From positions 1-33,290 of the forward strand of contig WHSV01000035.1 of NCBI GenBank assembly GCA_009379915.1: a stretch of 33,290 nt of DNA. The letters run 5' to 3'. Below, one piece after another: positions 26,041 to 33,204 of this stretch. The position numbers were made by a program, and so were the translations under genes. Position 1 is the stretch's first letter. Each line of letters begins with the position of its first letter. The notes under the pieces were generated by a model. The model worked only from the letters and a program-made list of their open reading frames with translations, had not been told where the DNA came from and did not search any database. Origin of the DNA: Actinomycetota bacterium (GTDB taxonomy: Bacteria > Actinomycetota > CADDZG01 > WHSQ01).

Positions 26041-26341
26041 TCTTGCTCAACGTCGCCCAGAGTCCGTAGCCGTGCAGCCGAAAGCAGTCCATCTCTGCCT
26101 TTTCGCGCGGCCCGCTCGAGACGACCGCCTTACCCTTGTAGTGCACGTCGAGCATCAACTTGTGCGCTTTCTCGTAGGGGTAGCCGAAGAGCTTCTGGAA
26201 CACATATGTGACGTAGGTCATCAGATTGATCGGGTCGTTCCAGACGATGACGAGCCACGGCCGATCGGCCTCGACCACCTCGTGGATGTCGGATTCGCGC
26301 TCGACGTCGGGGGCGACCGTCGGCTGTTTCATAGGGCCCAT
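26033..26341 (-). CDS. clpS: ATP-dependent Clp protease adaptor ClpS
   Basis: An adaptor that delivers N-degron substrates to the ClpAP or ClpCP protease. From ATG 26341 it has 102 residues, the normal size. A flexible N-terminus precedes the core [25 protein letters not shown], whose Asn-Asp contacts the substrate's N-terminal residue, then [17 protein letters not shown] with the pocket histidine, and [20 protein letters not shown]. The frame is open further upstream, but that part is Arg/Pro-rich and unlike the family, and GGAAGGTGG sits before 26341. It is the first gene of clpS-DUF2017. Three 18-bp direct repeats lie in the gap upstream. Confidence 0.93.
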   Translation of the reverse strand: MGPMKQPTVAPDVERESDIHEVVEADRPWLVIVWNDPINLMTYVTYVFQKLFGYPYEKAHKLMLDVHYKGKAVVSSGPREKAEMDCFRLHGYGLWATLSKSE

Positions 26342-26409
26342 CGTGCCACCTTCCCCTCGCTCTCGGCGCGCTGGGCCGCTACCGGAAGGCAGGGCAAGCG
26401 CACAAGCTC

Positions 26410-26492
26410 TTGACCAGGGGTTCGGAGCCTTTGGCCTTTTCTTGACCGGGGGTTCAGAGAACCCGGCCATTCAGTTGACCGGAGGGTCAGAG
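26410..26492. repeat. Three 18-bp direct repeats (TTGACCRGRGGKTCRGAG) in the clpS-fabD gap
   Basis: Copies at 26410-26427, 26442-26459 and 26475-26492 are spaced 32 and 33 bp apart, three helical turns, so they face the same side of the DNA. The third holds a perfect inverted repeat TGACC-GGAG-GGTCA; the others are weaker versions. They lie in a 494-bp gene-free stretch (26342-26835) between divergent clpS and fabD and could control either. That stretch also holds a GAGAAT/ATTCTC inverted repeat at 26523-26538 and a possible 18-codon frame at 26625. No clear terminator is seen. Confidence 0.65.
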
Positions 26493-26624
26493 ACTTCGCG
26501 ATTTTTCTAGAGAAACTTTGCCGAGAATGCGGATTCTCTGGTAACGGAACTGCGCCAATCGAGTCTTGTGTAGGGGAGGGTCGCACAATCCGCACGCACA
26601 CGGGCAGGGAGGTTCGTGCACGTA

Positions 26625-26681
26625 ATGGAGATTCGCGCCGTCGACGACGTCATGCTTCAAGAAGTCGACGACGAAGCCTAA
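26625..26681 (+). other. Possible leader peptide frame of 18 codons upstream of fabD
   Basis: ATG to TAA encodes MEIRAVDDVMLQEVDDEA, an acidic peptide. AGGGAGG lies about 12 nt upstream, somewhat too far. The third-position GC bias resembles real genes, and GTCGACGAC occurs twice inside. It lies 154 bp before the fabD start. It could be a chance frame; I do not recognise any family. Confidence 0.2.
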
Positions 26682-26835
26682 GCCGCTGGCACGGCGAGAA
26701 TCTCGAGACGCCGACTCTACCGGCGCTGTGCATGCGTCGTTTTCGCGTTGTGAAAGGCGCGGACTGCATTTTGCGGAATCGTGCGCACTGCAGATTACAC
26801 AGACGAACGGAATCCATAGAGGAGGAAACGATCAA

Positions 26836-27702
26836 GTGAGAGCTGGACTCTTTCCGGGACAAGGCATCCCGGCGGGCACCGTGCTCGAGTGGTTGCCCGA
26901 AGACGATTCGCTGATCACCGAGGCACAGATGACGCTCGGGTATCCGCTTCGGCGACGCGTCAAGATCACGGCTCGTCGCAAGGGCGCGCTCCTCGCGACC
27001 GAACTCGCACAGCCTGCGATCCTCGTTGCGAGCGTTCGTTCGTGGCGAGACGCCGATGCTCACTTCGACTTCTACGCGGGGCACAGCCTGGGCGAGTACT
27101 CGGCATTGGTTGCCGCGGATGCGCTGAGCTTCACCGACGCGCTCCGGATCGTAAGCGTTCGAGGCGAGGCAATGAATGCTGCAAGCAAGGCGACGCCGGG
27201 TTCGATGGTCGCCCTGCTCGGCATGGGCATCGACGCTGCCAGCAAGATTGCAGAGCAGGCTGGTGTGCAAGTCGCCAACGACAACGCTCCGGACCAGGTC
27301 GTTCTCGCGGGTTCGGAGGAGGGGCTCGAGAAAGCGGCTACACTCGTGAGTGACGCAGGGGCGCGCTCGGTGCTGCTCGAGGTATCGGGTCCGTTCCACA
27401 CCGAGGGCGTGGCGTCCGCCGCCGTCGATCTGCGTGAGGCTCTCGACTCGGTCGACATTCGCCGGCCCAGGGTCCCTGTCATCTCGAACGTCACCGGTCG
27501 GCCGTACGGCTCGCCGGACGAGATCAGAGAGCTTCTTGTGTCTCAGCTCACCCACCCCGTGAGGTGGAGAGAGAGCGTCGAGTACCTCTGGGCTAAAGGA
27601 GCTCGCGATTTCGTGGACTTCGGTCCCGGGAAAGTCGTGGCGGGGCTAGCGACCCGCATTACCCGCAATCTCAAGAACAAGGAGGTGCCCGTTGGTGCCT
27701 GA
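26836..27702 (+). CDS. fabD: Malonyl-CoA:ACP transacylase FabD
   Basis: Loads malonyl groups from CoA onto acyl carrier protein, supplying type II fatty-acid elongation. It has 288 residues. The N-terminus RAGLFPGQG is standard; the nucleophile is S84 in GHSLGEYSALVAADAL; SVRGEAM carries the carboxylate-binding arginine; GPFHTEG holds the catalytic histidine; and HPVRWRE and FGPGKVVAGL close the family pattern. The frame extends upstream, but GTG 26836 is preceded by GGAGGA at 9 nt and starts the family homology, so it is chosen. The first 60 residues are shorter and more basic than usual (PLRRRVKITARRKG). It heads the fab operon and overlaps the next gene. Confidence 0.93.
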   Translation: MRAGLFPGQGIPAGTVLEWLPEDDSLITEAQMTLGYPLRRRVKITARRKGALLATELAQPAILVASVRSWRDADAHFDFYAGHSLGEYSALVAADALSFTDALRIVSVRGEAMNAASKATPGSMVALLGMGIDAASKIAEQAGVQVANDNAPDQVVLAGSEEGLEKAATLVSDAGARSVLLEVSGPFHTEGVASAAVDLREALDSVDIRRPRVPVISNVTGRPYGSPDEIRELLVSQLTHPVRWRESVEYLWAKGARDFVDFGPGKVVAGLATRITRNLKNKEVPVGA

Positions 27703-27985
27703 AGCGGCAACACTCGAAGATTTTGCACCGGCCCCCGAGGTCACGCATATCGAGGAGAAGGTCATCGTTGCTCCCTGCGCGGGGCGCTTCTATCCGCTTC
27801 CGCCCGAGGTCTTCACGACCGAGGGTGAGTGGGTCGACGCCGGCCAAGCGGTCGGCGAAGTCCTGGTGAACGACGAGCGGAGGCCCGTCACGTCACCACA
27901 TCGCGGCTGGATGATGGGAATGCTCGCCGTCAGTGGCCAGCCCGTGCGTTCGGGCGAGGCGCTGTTCTGGGTGCGGGGTCGATGA
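27695..27985 (+). CDS. Biotinyl-domain-like protein lacking the biotin lysine
   Basis: A 96-residue protein resembling the biotinyl domain of acetyl-CoA carboxylase carrier protein. It has VIVAPCAGRFYPLPPEV (compare APMxGTFYxSP), a middle strand GEWVDAGQAVGEVLV, and a last hairpin GWMMGMLAVSGQPVRSGEALFWV. Where carrier proteins have the AMKM biotinylation loop, this one reads VLVNDERRPV with no lysine, so it cannot be biotinylated in the normal place. GTG 27695 (or TTG 27692) follows AAGGAGG, and its start overlaps fabD while its stop overlaps fabH by ATGA. Tight coupling suggests a real product, perhaps structural or regulatory. A misjudged lipoyl-like hammerhead from another complex is the alternative. 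Confidence 0.72.
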   Translation: MPEAATLEDFAPAPEVTHIEEKVIVAPCAGRFYPLPPEVFTTEGEWVDAGQAVGEVLVNDERRPVTSPHRGWMMGMLAVSGQPVRSGEALFWVRGR

Positions 27986-28971
27986 AAGGTTCGAGCATCA
28001 CCGGGATCGGCGTGCACGTCCCGGATGGCGAGCTCAGGAACGACGAGCTCGCCGAGCGCCTCAACGTCAGCGAGGAGTGGATCTTCGGGCGCACCGGCAT
28101 TCGCAGCCGCCACATCGTCGGCGACGCAGATTCGAGCTCGTCGCTCGGTACTGTCGCAGCGCAGCGTGCGCTCGATCACGCCGGACTGGTTGCCGGCGAT
28201 CTCGACACGATCATCACCGCCACCATCTCGCCGGATCTCCAGTTTCCCGCCACCGCGTGTTTGATCCAGCATTCCATTGGCGCGACCAATGCCGCTGCGT
28301 TCGACCTCGGTGCGGGTTGTTCAGGGTTTCTGTTCGCTCTCGCTCAGGCGAAGGCTCTGGTTGAGTCGGGATCGGCCCGCAGAGTTCTAATCGTGGGGGC
28401 GGATGTGCTTACCCGCTGCGCCGATCGCAACGACCGTCGTTCGAGCATCTTGTTCGGAGACGGGGCCGGCGCGACCGTCGTCGAGGGCATCGACGCTCCC
28501 ACGGAGATCGGTCGTTTCGTGTTGCGTACCGACGGATCGAGTCCCGAGTTGCTGTGCGTGCCGAAGGACAGCCCTTACATCCAGATGAACGGGCGCGAGG
28601 TCTACAAGGCCGCGGTCGCGGGCATGACCGAAGTGGTGAGCGACGCCATCGACTCCGAGGGCCTGGACCTCGACAAGACCTGGCTCGTTGCTCATCAAGC
28701 CAACGCCCGGATCCTCGAGGCCGTCGCCAGACGGCTGGAGTGGCCCGAGCACAGGGTGATCGTCAACATCGAACACTACGGAAACACGTCGTCCGCGTCG
28801 ATTCCGCTGGCGCTGAACGAGGCGATGGACGACGGACGATTGCAGGATGGCGACGACGTCATGCTGACGGCGTTCGGTGCGGGCTTTGCGTGGGGCGCAG
28901 GATTGATTCGCTGGCGCATCCCGTCTCCGACGAAGCGGAAGGAAGTCCAGAGAGAGGCGCTTCATGTCTGA
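27982..28971 (+). CDS. fabH: 3-oxoacyl-ACP synthase III FabH
   Basis: Condenses acyl-CoA with malonyl-ACP to begin fatty-acid synthesis. It has 329 residues. The nucleophile is C113 in FDLGAGCSGFLFAL. The histidine and asparagine of the triad are in VAHQANARI and EHYGNTSSASIP. The early segment WIFGRTGIRSRH is also typical of KAS III. The ATG overlaps the preceding TGA (ATGA), and a longer upstream frame is not supported. Eight bases overlap fabG. Primer specificity (acetyl or branched-chain) cannot be deduced safely. Confidence 0.96.
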   Translation: MKGSSITGIGVHVPDGELRNDELAERLNVSEEWIFGRTGIRSRHIVGDADSSSSLGTVAAQRALDHAGLVAGDLDTIITATISPDLQFPATACLIQHSIGATNAAAFDLGAGCSGFLFALAQAKALVESGSARRVLIVGADVLTRCADRNDRRSSILFGDGAGATVVEGIDAPTEIGRFVLRTDGSSPELLCVPKDSPYIQMNGREVYKAAVAGMTEVVSDAIDSEGLDLDKTWLVAHQANARILEAVARRLEWPEHRVIVNIEHYGNTSSASIPLALNEAMDDGRLQDGDDVMLTAFGAGFAWGAGLIRWRIPSPTKRKEVQREALHV

Positions 28972-29698
28972 AGTTGCACTCGTCACCGGCGGTTCGCGCG
29001 GCATCGGCCGAGCGATCGCCGAGGCTCTCGCGTCCGATGGCTACGCGGTTGCGGTCAACTTCGTCAGCAACGAGGGGGCCGCCAAGGACACCGTCGAGTC
29101 CATCGAATCGGCCGGAGGCAAAGCCATTACGGTCCAGGCCGACGTGGCCGATTCCGAGCAGGTCGACGCAATGTTCACCCAGGTCGAGGAAAGTCTCGGC
29201 CCGGTCGTGGCTCTGGTCAACAACGCCGGCGTCCGCGCAGACGGGCTGGCACTCGGCATGAAGGACGACGCGTTCCGCCGGGTCATCGAGACGAACCTCT
29301 TCGGAACCTTTGCCTGCACCCGACGTGCGTTGCGATCGATGCTGAAGTCGCGCAGGGGCCGGGTCGTCAACATCACGTCCATCTCGGGGATCCACGCAAG
29401 TCCGGGCCAGGCGAACTACTCGGCGGCAAAGGCGGGAGTCATCGGGTTGACCAAGACGATCGCGGCGGAGGTCGCCAGCAAGGGCATCTCGATCAACGCC
29501 GTTGCCCCCGGATTGATCCAGACCGATCTGACGTCGGATCTCAACGAAAAGCAGCGCGAAGCTATCCAGGGCCGGGTTCCCGCGAAGCGTGTCGGCACGC
29601 CCGACGACGTCGCTTCGCTGGTGTCGTGGCTCTGCTCCGACAAAGCGAGGTACATCACGGGCGCGGTCTACCCGGTGGATGGCGGGCTGACCGCCTAG
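28964..29698 (+). CDS. fabG: 3-oxoacyl-ACP reductase FabG
   Basis: NADPH-dependent reductase for the first reduction of each elongation cycle, 244 residues, normal length. The cofactor motif is TGGSRGIG at 8-15, NNAG at 86-89, N111 is in ETNLFG, and the catalytic residues are S139, Y152 and K156 (NYSAAK). The C-terminus GAVYPVDGGLTA is the standard ending. The ATG lies within the last codons of fabH, 8-bp overlap. A 76-bp gap follows before acpP. Confidence 0.95.
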   Translation: MSEVALVTGGSRGIGRAIAEALASDGYAVAVNFVSNEGAAKDTVESIESAGGKAITVQADVADSEQVDAMFTQVEESLGPVVALVNNAGVRADGLALGMKDDAFRRVIETNLFGTFACTRRALRSMLKSRRGRVVNITSISGIHASPGQANYSAAKAGVIGLTKTIAAEVASKGISINAVAPGLIQTDLTSDLNEKQREAIQGRVPAKRVGTPDDVASLVSWLCSDKARYITGAVYPVDGGLTA

Positions 29699-29774
29699 CA
29701 CGCGGACGGCCCGATCAAACTGAAGCAAGGAAACAGGTAGAGCAGGCAGTCAACCGTGAAGGAGGCAGACGAGA

Positions 29775-30029
29775 ATGTCTGAGAAGCAGCAGGAGATCTA
29801 CGGAGTCATAAAGGAGCACCTCGAAGGCCGTGGAATCGAGAGCGGCGACATCACCATGGAGGCCGACCTGGCCGGAGATCTGGGGCTCGACTCGCTCGAC
29901 ACCGTCGAACTGACGCTCGCGCTCGAGCAGCAGTACAACATCGAGATCCCCGATGAGGAGCTCACCGACCTCGCGAGGGTCAAGGATGCAGTGGAGCTCA
30001 TCGAGAAGAAGGTGTCTGTCGGAACATGA
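29775..30029 (+). CDS. acpP: Acyl carrier protein
   Basis: An 84-residue acidic four-helix carrier that holds growing acyl chains. The 4'-phosphopantetheine attachment site is S40 in LGLDSLDTVELTLALE, and NIEIPDEELTDL follows in helix III. AAGGAGG precedes the ATG. The stop overlaps fabF by ATGA. It would be activated by AcpS, encoded two genes on, and is the substrate of every Fab enzyme here. Confidence 0.97.
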   Translation: MSEKQQEIYGVIKEHLEGRGIESGDITMEADLAGDLGLDSLDTVELTLALEQQYNIEIPDEELTDLARVKDAVELIEKKVSVGT

Positions 30030-31300
30030 CTCAGCGCGCTACATCGAACGACCGCAGAGAAGTAGTCATCACCGGAATCGGTGCCGTTACCCCCATCGGG
30101 ATCGGCGTCGAGGCGATGTGGGATTCACTGATGGCCGGTCGCTCCGGAGTCGGTGCGCTTACGCATTTCGACCCGGGCAAGTTGCCGGTCAGCATCGCCT
30201 CTCAAGTCGATGATTTCGACGCGGCCGATTACATGGATCGGCGCGAGATAGGCCGTAACGACCGCTTCACCCACCTCGCGGTGGCGGCCGCTCGCCTGGC
30301 GATCGAGCACGCCGAGATCGATTCGTTCGACGCGCCCCCCGAACGCGTGGGCGTCATCGTCGGCTCGGGTATCGGTGGCATCGGGACAATTGAGCGAGAG
30401 AAGGAACTGTACCTCGAGCGGGGGCCGCGCGCCGTAAGCCCGTTTACGGTTCCAAAGCTGATGCCGAATGCCGCAGCCGCGTCGATTGCGATGAAGCACG
30501 GTCTCAAGGGCATCAACTACGCCCCTTCGTCGGCGTGCGCTACCGGAGCTCACGCGCTCGGCGAGGCATACCGCGCCATCAAGGACGGCGTTGCCGACGT
30601 GATGCTTGCGGGAGGAACAGAAGCAGCGATTACTCCGCTGTCGGTCGCGGCGTTCTGTCGCATGCAGGCCCTTTCCACGCGCAACAACGATCCCGAGCAC
30701 GCGAGCCGACCCTTCGATGCAGACCGAGACGGTTTCGTGTTCGGTGAGGGTGCCGGAGTGCTCGTGCTGGAAACGCGCGAAGCCGCAGAGAAGCGCGGCG
30801 CACCGATTCTGTGCACGCTCGCCGGTTACGGAGCTTCGGCCGACGCGTATCACGTGACTCAGCCGGATCCCGAGGGAGCCGGCGCGATCACGGCCATACG
30901 CAATGCGCTCGAGGATGCAGACGTTCGGCCGGACGAGGTCGACTACGTCAACGCTCACGGAACCTCGACTCCGTACAACGACCGTGTCGAGACCATTGCG
31001 ATCAAAACGGCCTTCGGCAACGAGGCGAAGAAGATCGCCGTGTCATCGACCAAGTCACAGATGGGTCACCTGCTCGGTGCGGCCGGCGCCATCGAGGCAG
31101 CCATTTGCGCGCTTGCGATCACACGTGGGATAGCGCCTGGAACGACCAACTACCAGACGGCCGATCCGGACTGCGACCTCGATTACGTGACCGAAGGCCC
31201 GCGCAAACTCGACATCAACGTCGCCGTGTCCAACTCGTTTGGCTTCGGGGGACAGAACGCAGTGCTTGCGTTCACCGGTCTCGAGAGATCTCGTCGATGA
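30026..31300 (+). CDS. fabF: 3-oxoacyl-ACP synthase II FabF
   Basis: The elongating condensing enzyme, 424 residues, normal size. The Cys-His-His active site is complete: C171 in SSACATGAHALGEAYR, H311 in NAHGTSTPYND, and H348 in STKSQMGHLLGAAGAIEA. Other family features are VVITGIGAVTPIG near the start, RPFDADRDGFVFGEGAG in the middle and SNSFGFGGQNAVL near the end. The ATG overlaps acpP (ATGA), and its own TGA overlaps the start of an 18-codon dehydrogenase/reductase remnant (again ATGA). Confidence 0.97.
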   Translation: MTQRATSNDRREVVITGIGAVTPIGIGVEAMWDSLMAGRSGVGALTHFDPGKLPVSIASQVDDFDAADYMDRREIGRNDRFTHLAVAAARLAIEHAEIDSFDAPPERVGVIVGSGIGGIGTIEREKELYLERGPRAVSPFTVPKLMPNAAAASIAMKHGLKGINYAPSSACATGAHALGEAYRAIKDGVADVMLAGGTEAAITPLSVAAFCRMQALSTRNNDPEHASRPFDADRDGFVFGEGAGVLVLETREAAEKRGAPILCTLAGYGASADAYHVTQPDPEGAGAITAIRNALEDADVRPDEVDYVNAHGTSTPYNDRVETIAIKTAFGNEAKKIAVSSTKSQMGHLLGAAGAIEAAICALAITRGIAPGTTNYQTADPDCDLDYVTEGPRKLDINVAVSNSFGFGGQNAVLAFTGLERSRR

Positions 31301-31353
31301 ACATGGGGCAGACCATCGTGGTTGACGGTGGTACCTCCTTGCTTGCCTCATGA
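31297..31353 (+). pseudogene. C-terminal remnant of a short-chain reductase (enoyl-ACP reductase or FabG-like)
   Basis: An 18-codon frame encodes MNMGQTIVVDGGTSLLAS. From the fourth residue on this matches the usual end of SDR-type reductases (GQTIVVDGG), whereas the rest of a 250-residue gene is missing. Its ATG overlaps the fabF stop and its TGA overlaps the acpS start, both as ATGA. The simplest reading is a large in-frame deletion that kept start, last codons and both couplings. In this position a FabI/FabL-type enoyl-ACP reductase would be expected. A misassembly must be excluded. Confidence 0.65.
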
Positions 31354-31880
31354 TCGGGATCGACGTCGTGGACGTGGCGCGCCTCGCTGTGGCTCTAGAG
31401 CGAACGCCGTCGCTCGAGGCGCGCCTGTTCACGGAGGCAGAGCGAGGCTATTGCAAATCCAAGAGAGACCCGGTGACACGTTTTGCCGGGACGATGGCGG
31501 CCAAGGAGGCCGTCATCAAGGCTCTGCGACTCGGGCCCCTCAACGCGTGGGCCAGGCGCATAGAGATCACGAGGGAGCCGGGGGGAGAGCCCTACGCGCG
31601 CGTCGAGGGCCGTTCGGATCGACTCCCCGTTTCCATCAGCCACGACGGCGGAGTGGCCGTCGCCTGCGCGTTAGTGCTTCCTGGGCTGGACGGCGTGCCC
31701 TCCGAACTCGTGCCTGAGAGCCGCGATCATTCGGTTGGTAAAGGTGTCGTCCCGGCGCGAGGCGAAGCGATTGAACAACGCAACCGCAATGGCGGGCGCG
31801 GGAGTCCGCTGATCGATCGCAGCTTCGATCGTCCAGCGACCCTCGCCGGAATCCTCCACGAATCCGGAGATTCCCTCTAG
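31350..31880 (+). CDS. acpS: Holo-ACP synthase AcpS with long antisense-overlapping tail
   Basis: Transfers 4'-phosphopantetheine from CoA to the ACP serine. The core of about 110 residues is canonical: MIGIDVVDVARL with magnesium-binding D5 and D8, RFAGTMAAKEAVIKAL with E53 and K57, and VSISHDGGVAVACAL at the end. Normal proteins stop about here, but this frame continues another 66 residues with no family similarity (many Arg, Gly, Ser). The tail is read exactly antisense to the last 210 bp of gnd. The usual stop may have been lost by mutation or a one-base error. Start: ATG overlapping the remnant's TGA (ATGA). It ends the fab operon. Confidence 0.88.
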   Translation: MIGIDVVDVARLAVALERTPSLEARLFTEAERGYCKSKRDPVTRFAGTMAAKEAVIKALRLGPLNAWARRIEITREPGGEPYARVEGRSDRLPVSISHDGGVAVACALVLPGLDGVPSELVPESRDHSVGKGVVPARGEAIEQRNRNGGRGSPLIDRSFDRPATLAGILHESGDSL

Positions 31881-32579
31881 TCCGGGGTCCTTCTTGAGCG
31901 CGCTCGCCGCGAGGTCGAGCAGCCAGGAACGCACGACACTTCCGTGGCGCCACACCTCGGCGATCTCGTCCACTTTCAGGTCGAGGTCGCTGTTCGCCAG
32001 GATGTCGAATCCCTCTCCGTAGGCCTGCATGAGCGCGTACTCGATTCCGTTGTGAACCATCTTGGTGAAGTGACCCGCCCCGGGGCCGCCGACGTGCGCG
32101 TAACCGTCCTCGGGGGCGAGCGTTTGGAAGATCGGTTCGAGTGCTTCGAAGTTCTGCCGATCGGCTCCGATCATCAGGCAGAAGCCCTCTTCCAGTCCCC
32201 AGACGCCACCCGATGTGCCGGCATCTACAAAGCCGATCCCGTCTTTCTTGAGAGCGGTGGCGTGATCGATGGAGTCGGTGTAGTGGGAGTTTCCCCCGTC
32301 GACGATCTTGTCGTCCTCGGCGAGATACTCAGAGAGCGCTTCGACGGTCGAATCGGTGATCTCACCTGAGGGCACCATGACCCAGACCGCCCGAGGGGGC
32401 TCGAGCTTGCTCACGAGGTCCGCGAGGGAGTTCGCCTTCGTCGCATTGTCGGTCAGTTCGGTTATGCGCGAGGCCGCTTCGGGGTTGATATCGAAGGCGA
32501 CGACGTCGTGGCCACCCCGGCACAGGCGCAGGGTCATGCCGGCGCCCATCTTTCCGAGACCCACCATTCCAAGCTGCAC
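31671..32579 (-). CDS. gnd: 6-phosphogluconate dehydrogenase, short NAD-type
   Basis: Oxidatively decarboxylates 6-phosphogluconate to ribulose 5-phosphate. It has 302 residues, the short form (GntZ/YqeC type) instead of the 470-residue NADP enzyme. The Rossmann motif is MVGLGKMGAGM, AFDIN after the second strand favours NAD, VDGGNSHY and DAGTSGGVWGLEEGFCLMIG bind substrate, and GAGHFTKMVHNGIEYALMQAYGEGF carries the catalytic lysine and histidine. The GTG start has GGGAGGAG upstream. Its 3' end is overlapped by 210 bp from acpS on the other strand. It is functionally linked to pgl near the other end of the window. Confidence 0.93.
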   Translation of the reverse strand: MQLGMVGLGKMGAGMTLRLCRGGHDVVAFDINPEAASRITELTDNATKANSLADLVSKLEPPRAVWVMVPSGEITDSTVEALSEYLAEDDKIVDGGNSHYTDSIDHATALKKDGIGFVDAGTSGGVWGLEEGFCLMIGADRQNFEALEPIFQTLAPEDGYAHVGGPGAGHFTKMVHNGIEYALMQAYGEGFDILANSDLDLKVDEIAEVWRHGSVVRSWLLDLAASALKKDPGLEGISGFVEDSGEGRWTIEAAIDQRTPAPAIAVALFNRFASRRDDTFTNRMIAALRHEFGGHAVQPRKH

Positions 32580-32624
32580 GTCGAACTCCTCCCAAAGAAC
32601 TCGATTGCGCGTTAGCCTTGAGAC

Positions 32625-32630
32625 AACCTA
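32625..32630 (-). promoter_or_regulatory. Possible -10 (TAGGTT) for gnd
   Basis: TAGGTT on the minus strand would start transcription near 32618, giving a leader of about 39 nt with the GGGAGGAG ribosome site before the gnd GTG. No -35 match is seen. Confidence 0.35.
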
Positions 32631-32656
32631 CTTCCGTGAGTTGCCAAGGAGATTCG

Positions 32657-32863
32657 ATGCAGGAGAGGTTCGAGGTGCCCGACGTCTCGTGCGAGCACTG
32701 CAAGAGCGCCATCGAGGGGGCCTTGAGGCCGCTCGCTGGTGTTCAGAGCGCGCTGGTGGACGTCGACGGAAAGACGACGATCGTCGACTATGACGAGAAC
32801 GTGATCGATCGAGGTGCGATCGCCGCGGTGATCGAGGAAGAGGGATACCCGGTCTCGACTTGA
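32657..32863 (+). CDS. Heavy-metal-associated domain protein (copper chaperone type)
   Basis: A 68-residue ferredoxin-like HMA domain. The metal-binding motif is VSCEHCKSAIEGAL, a Cys-x-x-Cys at residues 10-13, followed by the usual GVQSALVDVDGKTTIVDYDE and a final AAVIEEEGYPV. Such proteins carry copper(I) or similar soft metals to P-type ATPases or regulators; no transporter is nearby. The ATG at 32657 has AAGGAG at the right distance; an upstream in-frame extension is not like the family. It diverges from gnd and converges on the MmcQ/YjbR gene with a 5-bp gap. Confidence 0.92.
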   Translation: MQERFEVPDVSCEHCKSAIEGALRPLAGVQSALVDVDGKTTIVDYDENVIDRGAIAAVIEEEGYPVST

Positions 32864-32868
32864 CGGGG

Positions 32869-33204
32869 TCAGTCGTCGAGTTCGGCGGTGAGCCGCTGGG
32901 GAGCCGCCAAGCGCCACGACTCGGTAAGGATCTCGCGCAGCTTGTCCCCCTCCACCGCGTTCAGTCGTACGAGCACGAAGCCGTAGTTCTCGTAGTGAGG
33001 GGTGACGAAGTAGACGTCGGGCGCCGAATCGATCAAAGCGGCGCGCTCGTCTCGATCGACCTTGACCACGAGCACGTCGCCCTCCTCGCGCAGCCGGGCG
33101 AACAGCTTCCGGTGAACCTTGAACGCAGGCGTGCCGTAGGAGGTGGTCTCCTCGGCTCCGGGAAGGGCGAGCGAGAGCTCTCGGACGACTTCGAAATCCA
33201 CCAT
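32869..33204 (-). CDS. MmcQ/YjbR-family protein
   Basis: A 111-residue cytosolic protein of the MmcQ/YjbR (CyaY-like fold) family. Typical features are an N-terminal helix with LSLALPGAEETTSYGTPAFKV, FARLREEGDVLVVKVD, and the central HYENYGFVLVRL with a C-terminal helix LREILTESWRLAAP. The family has a proposed DNA-binding fold, but no role is proven. The start ATG 33204 has only CATCCTC upstream, so the ribosome site is weak. The remaining 86 bp to the window end show nothing I can identify. Confidence 0.9.
   Translation of the reverse strand: MVDFEVVRELSLALPGAEETTSYGTPAFKVHRKLFARLREEGDVLVVKVDRDERAALIDSAPDVYFVTPHYENYGFVLVRLNAVEGDKLREILTESWRLAAPQRLTAELDD

Noticed and set aside
26771-26799. 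TTGCGG with a TTACAC at 17 bp as fabD promoter
   Set aside because: Both hexamers are poor matches; not strong enough to call.
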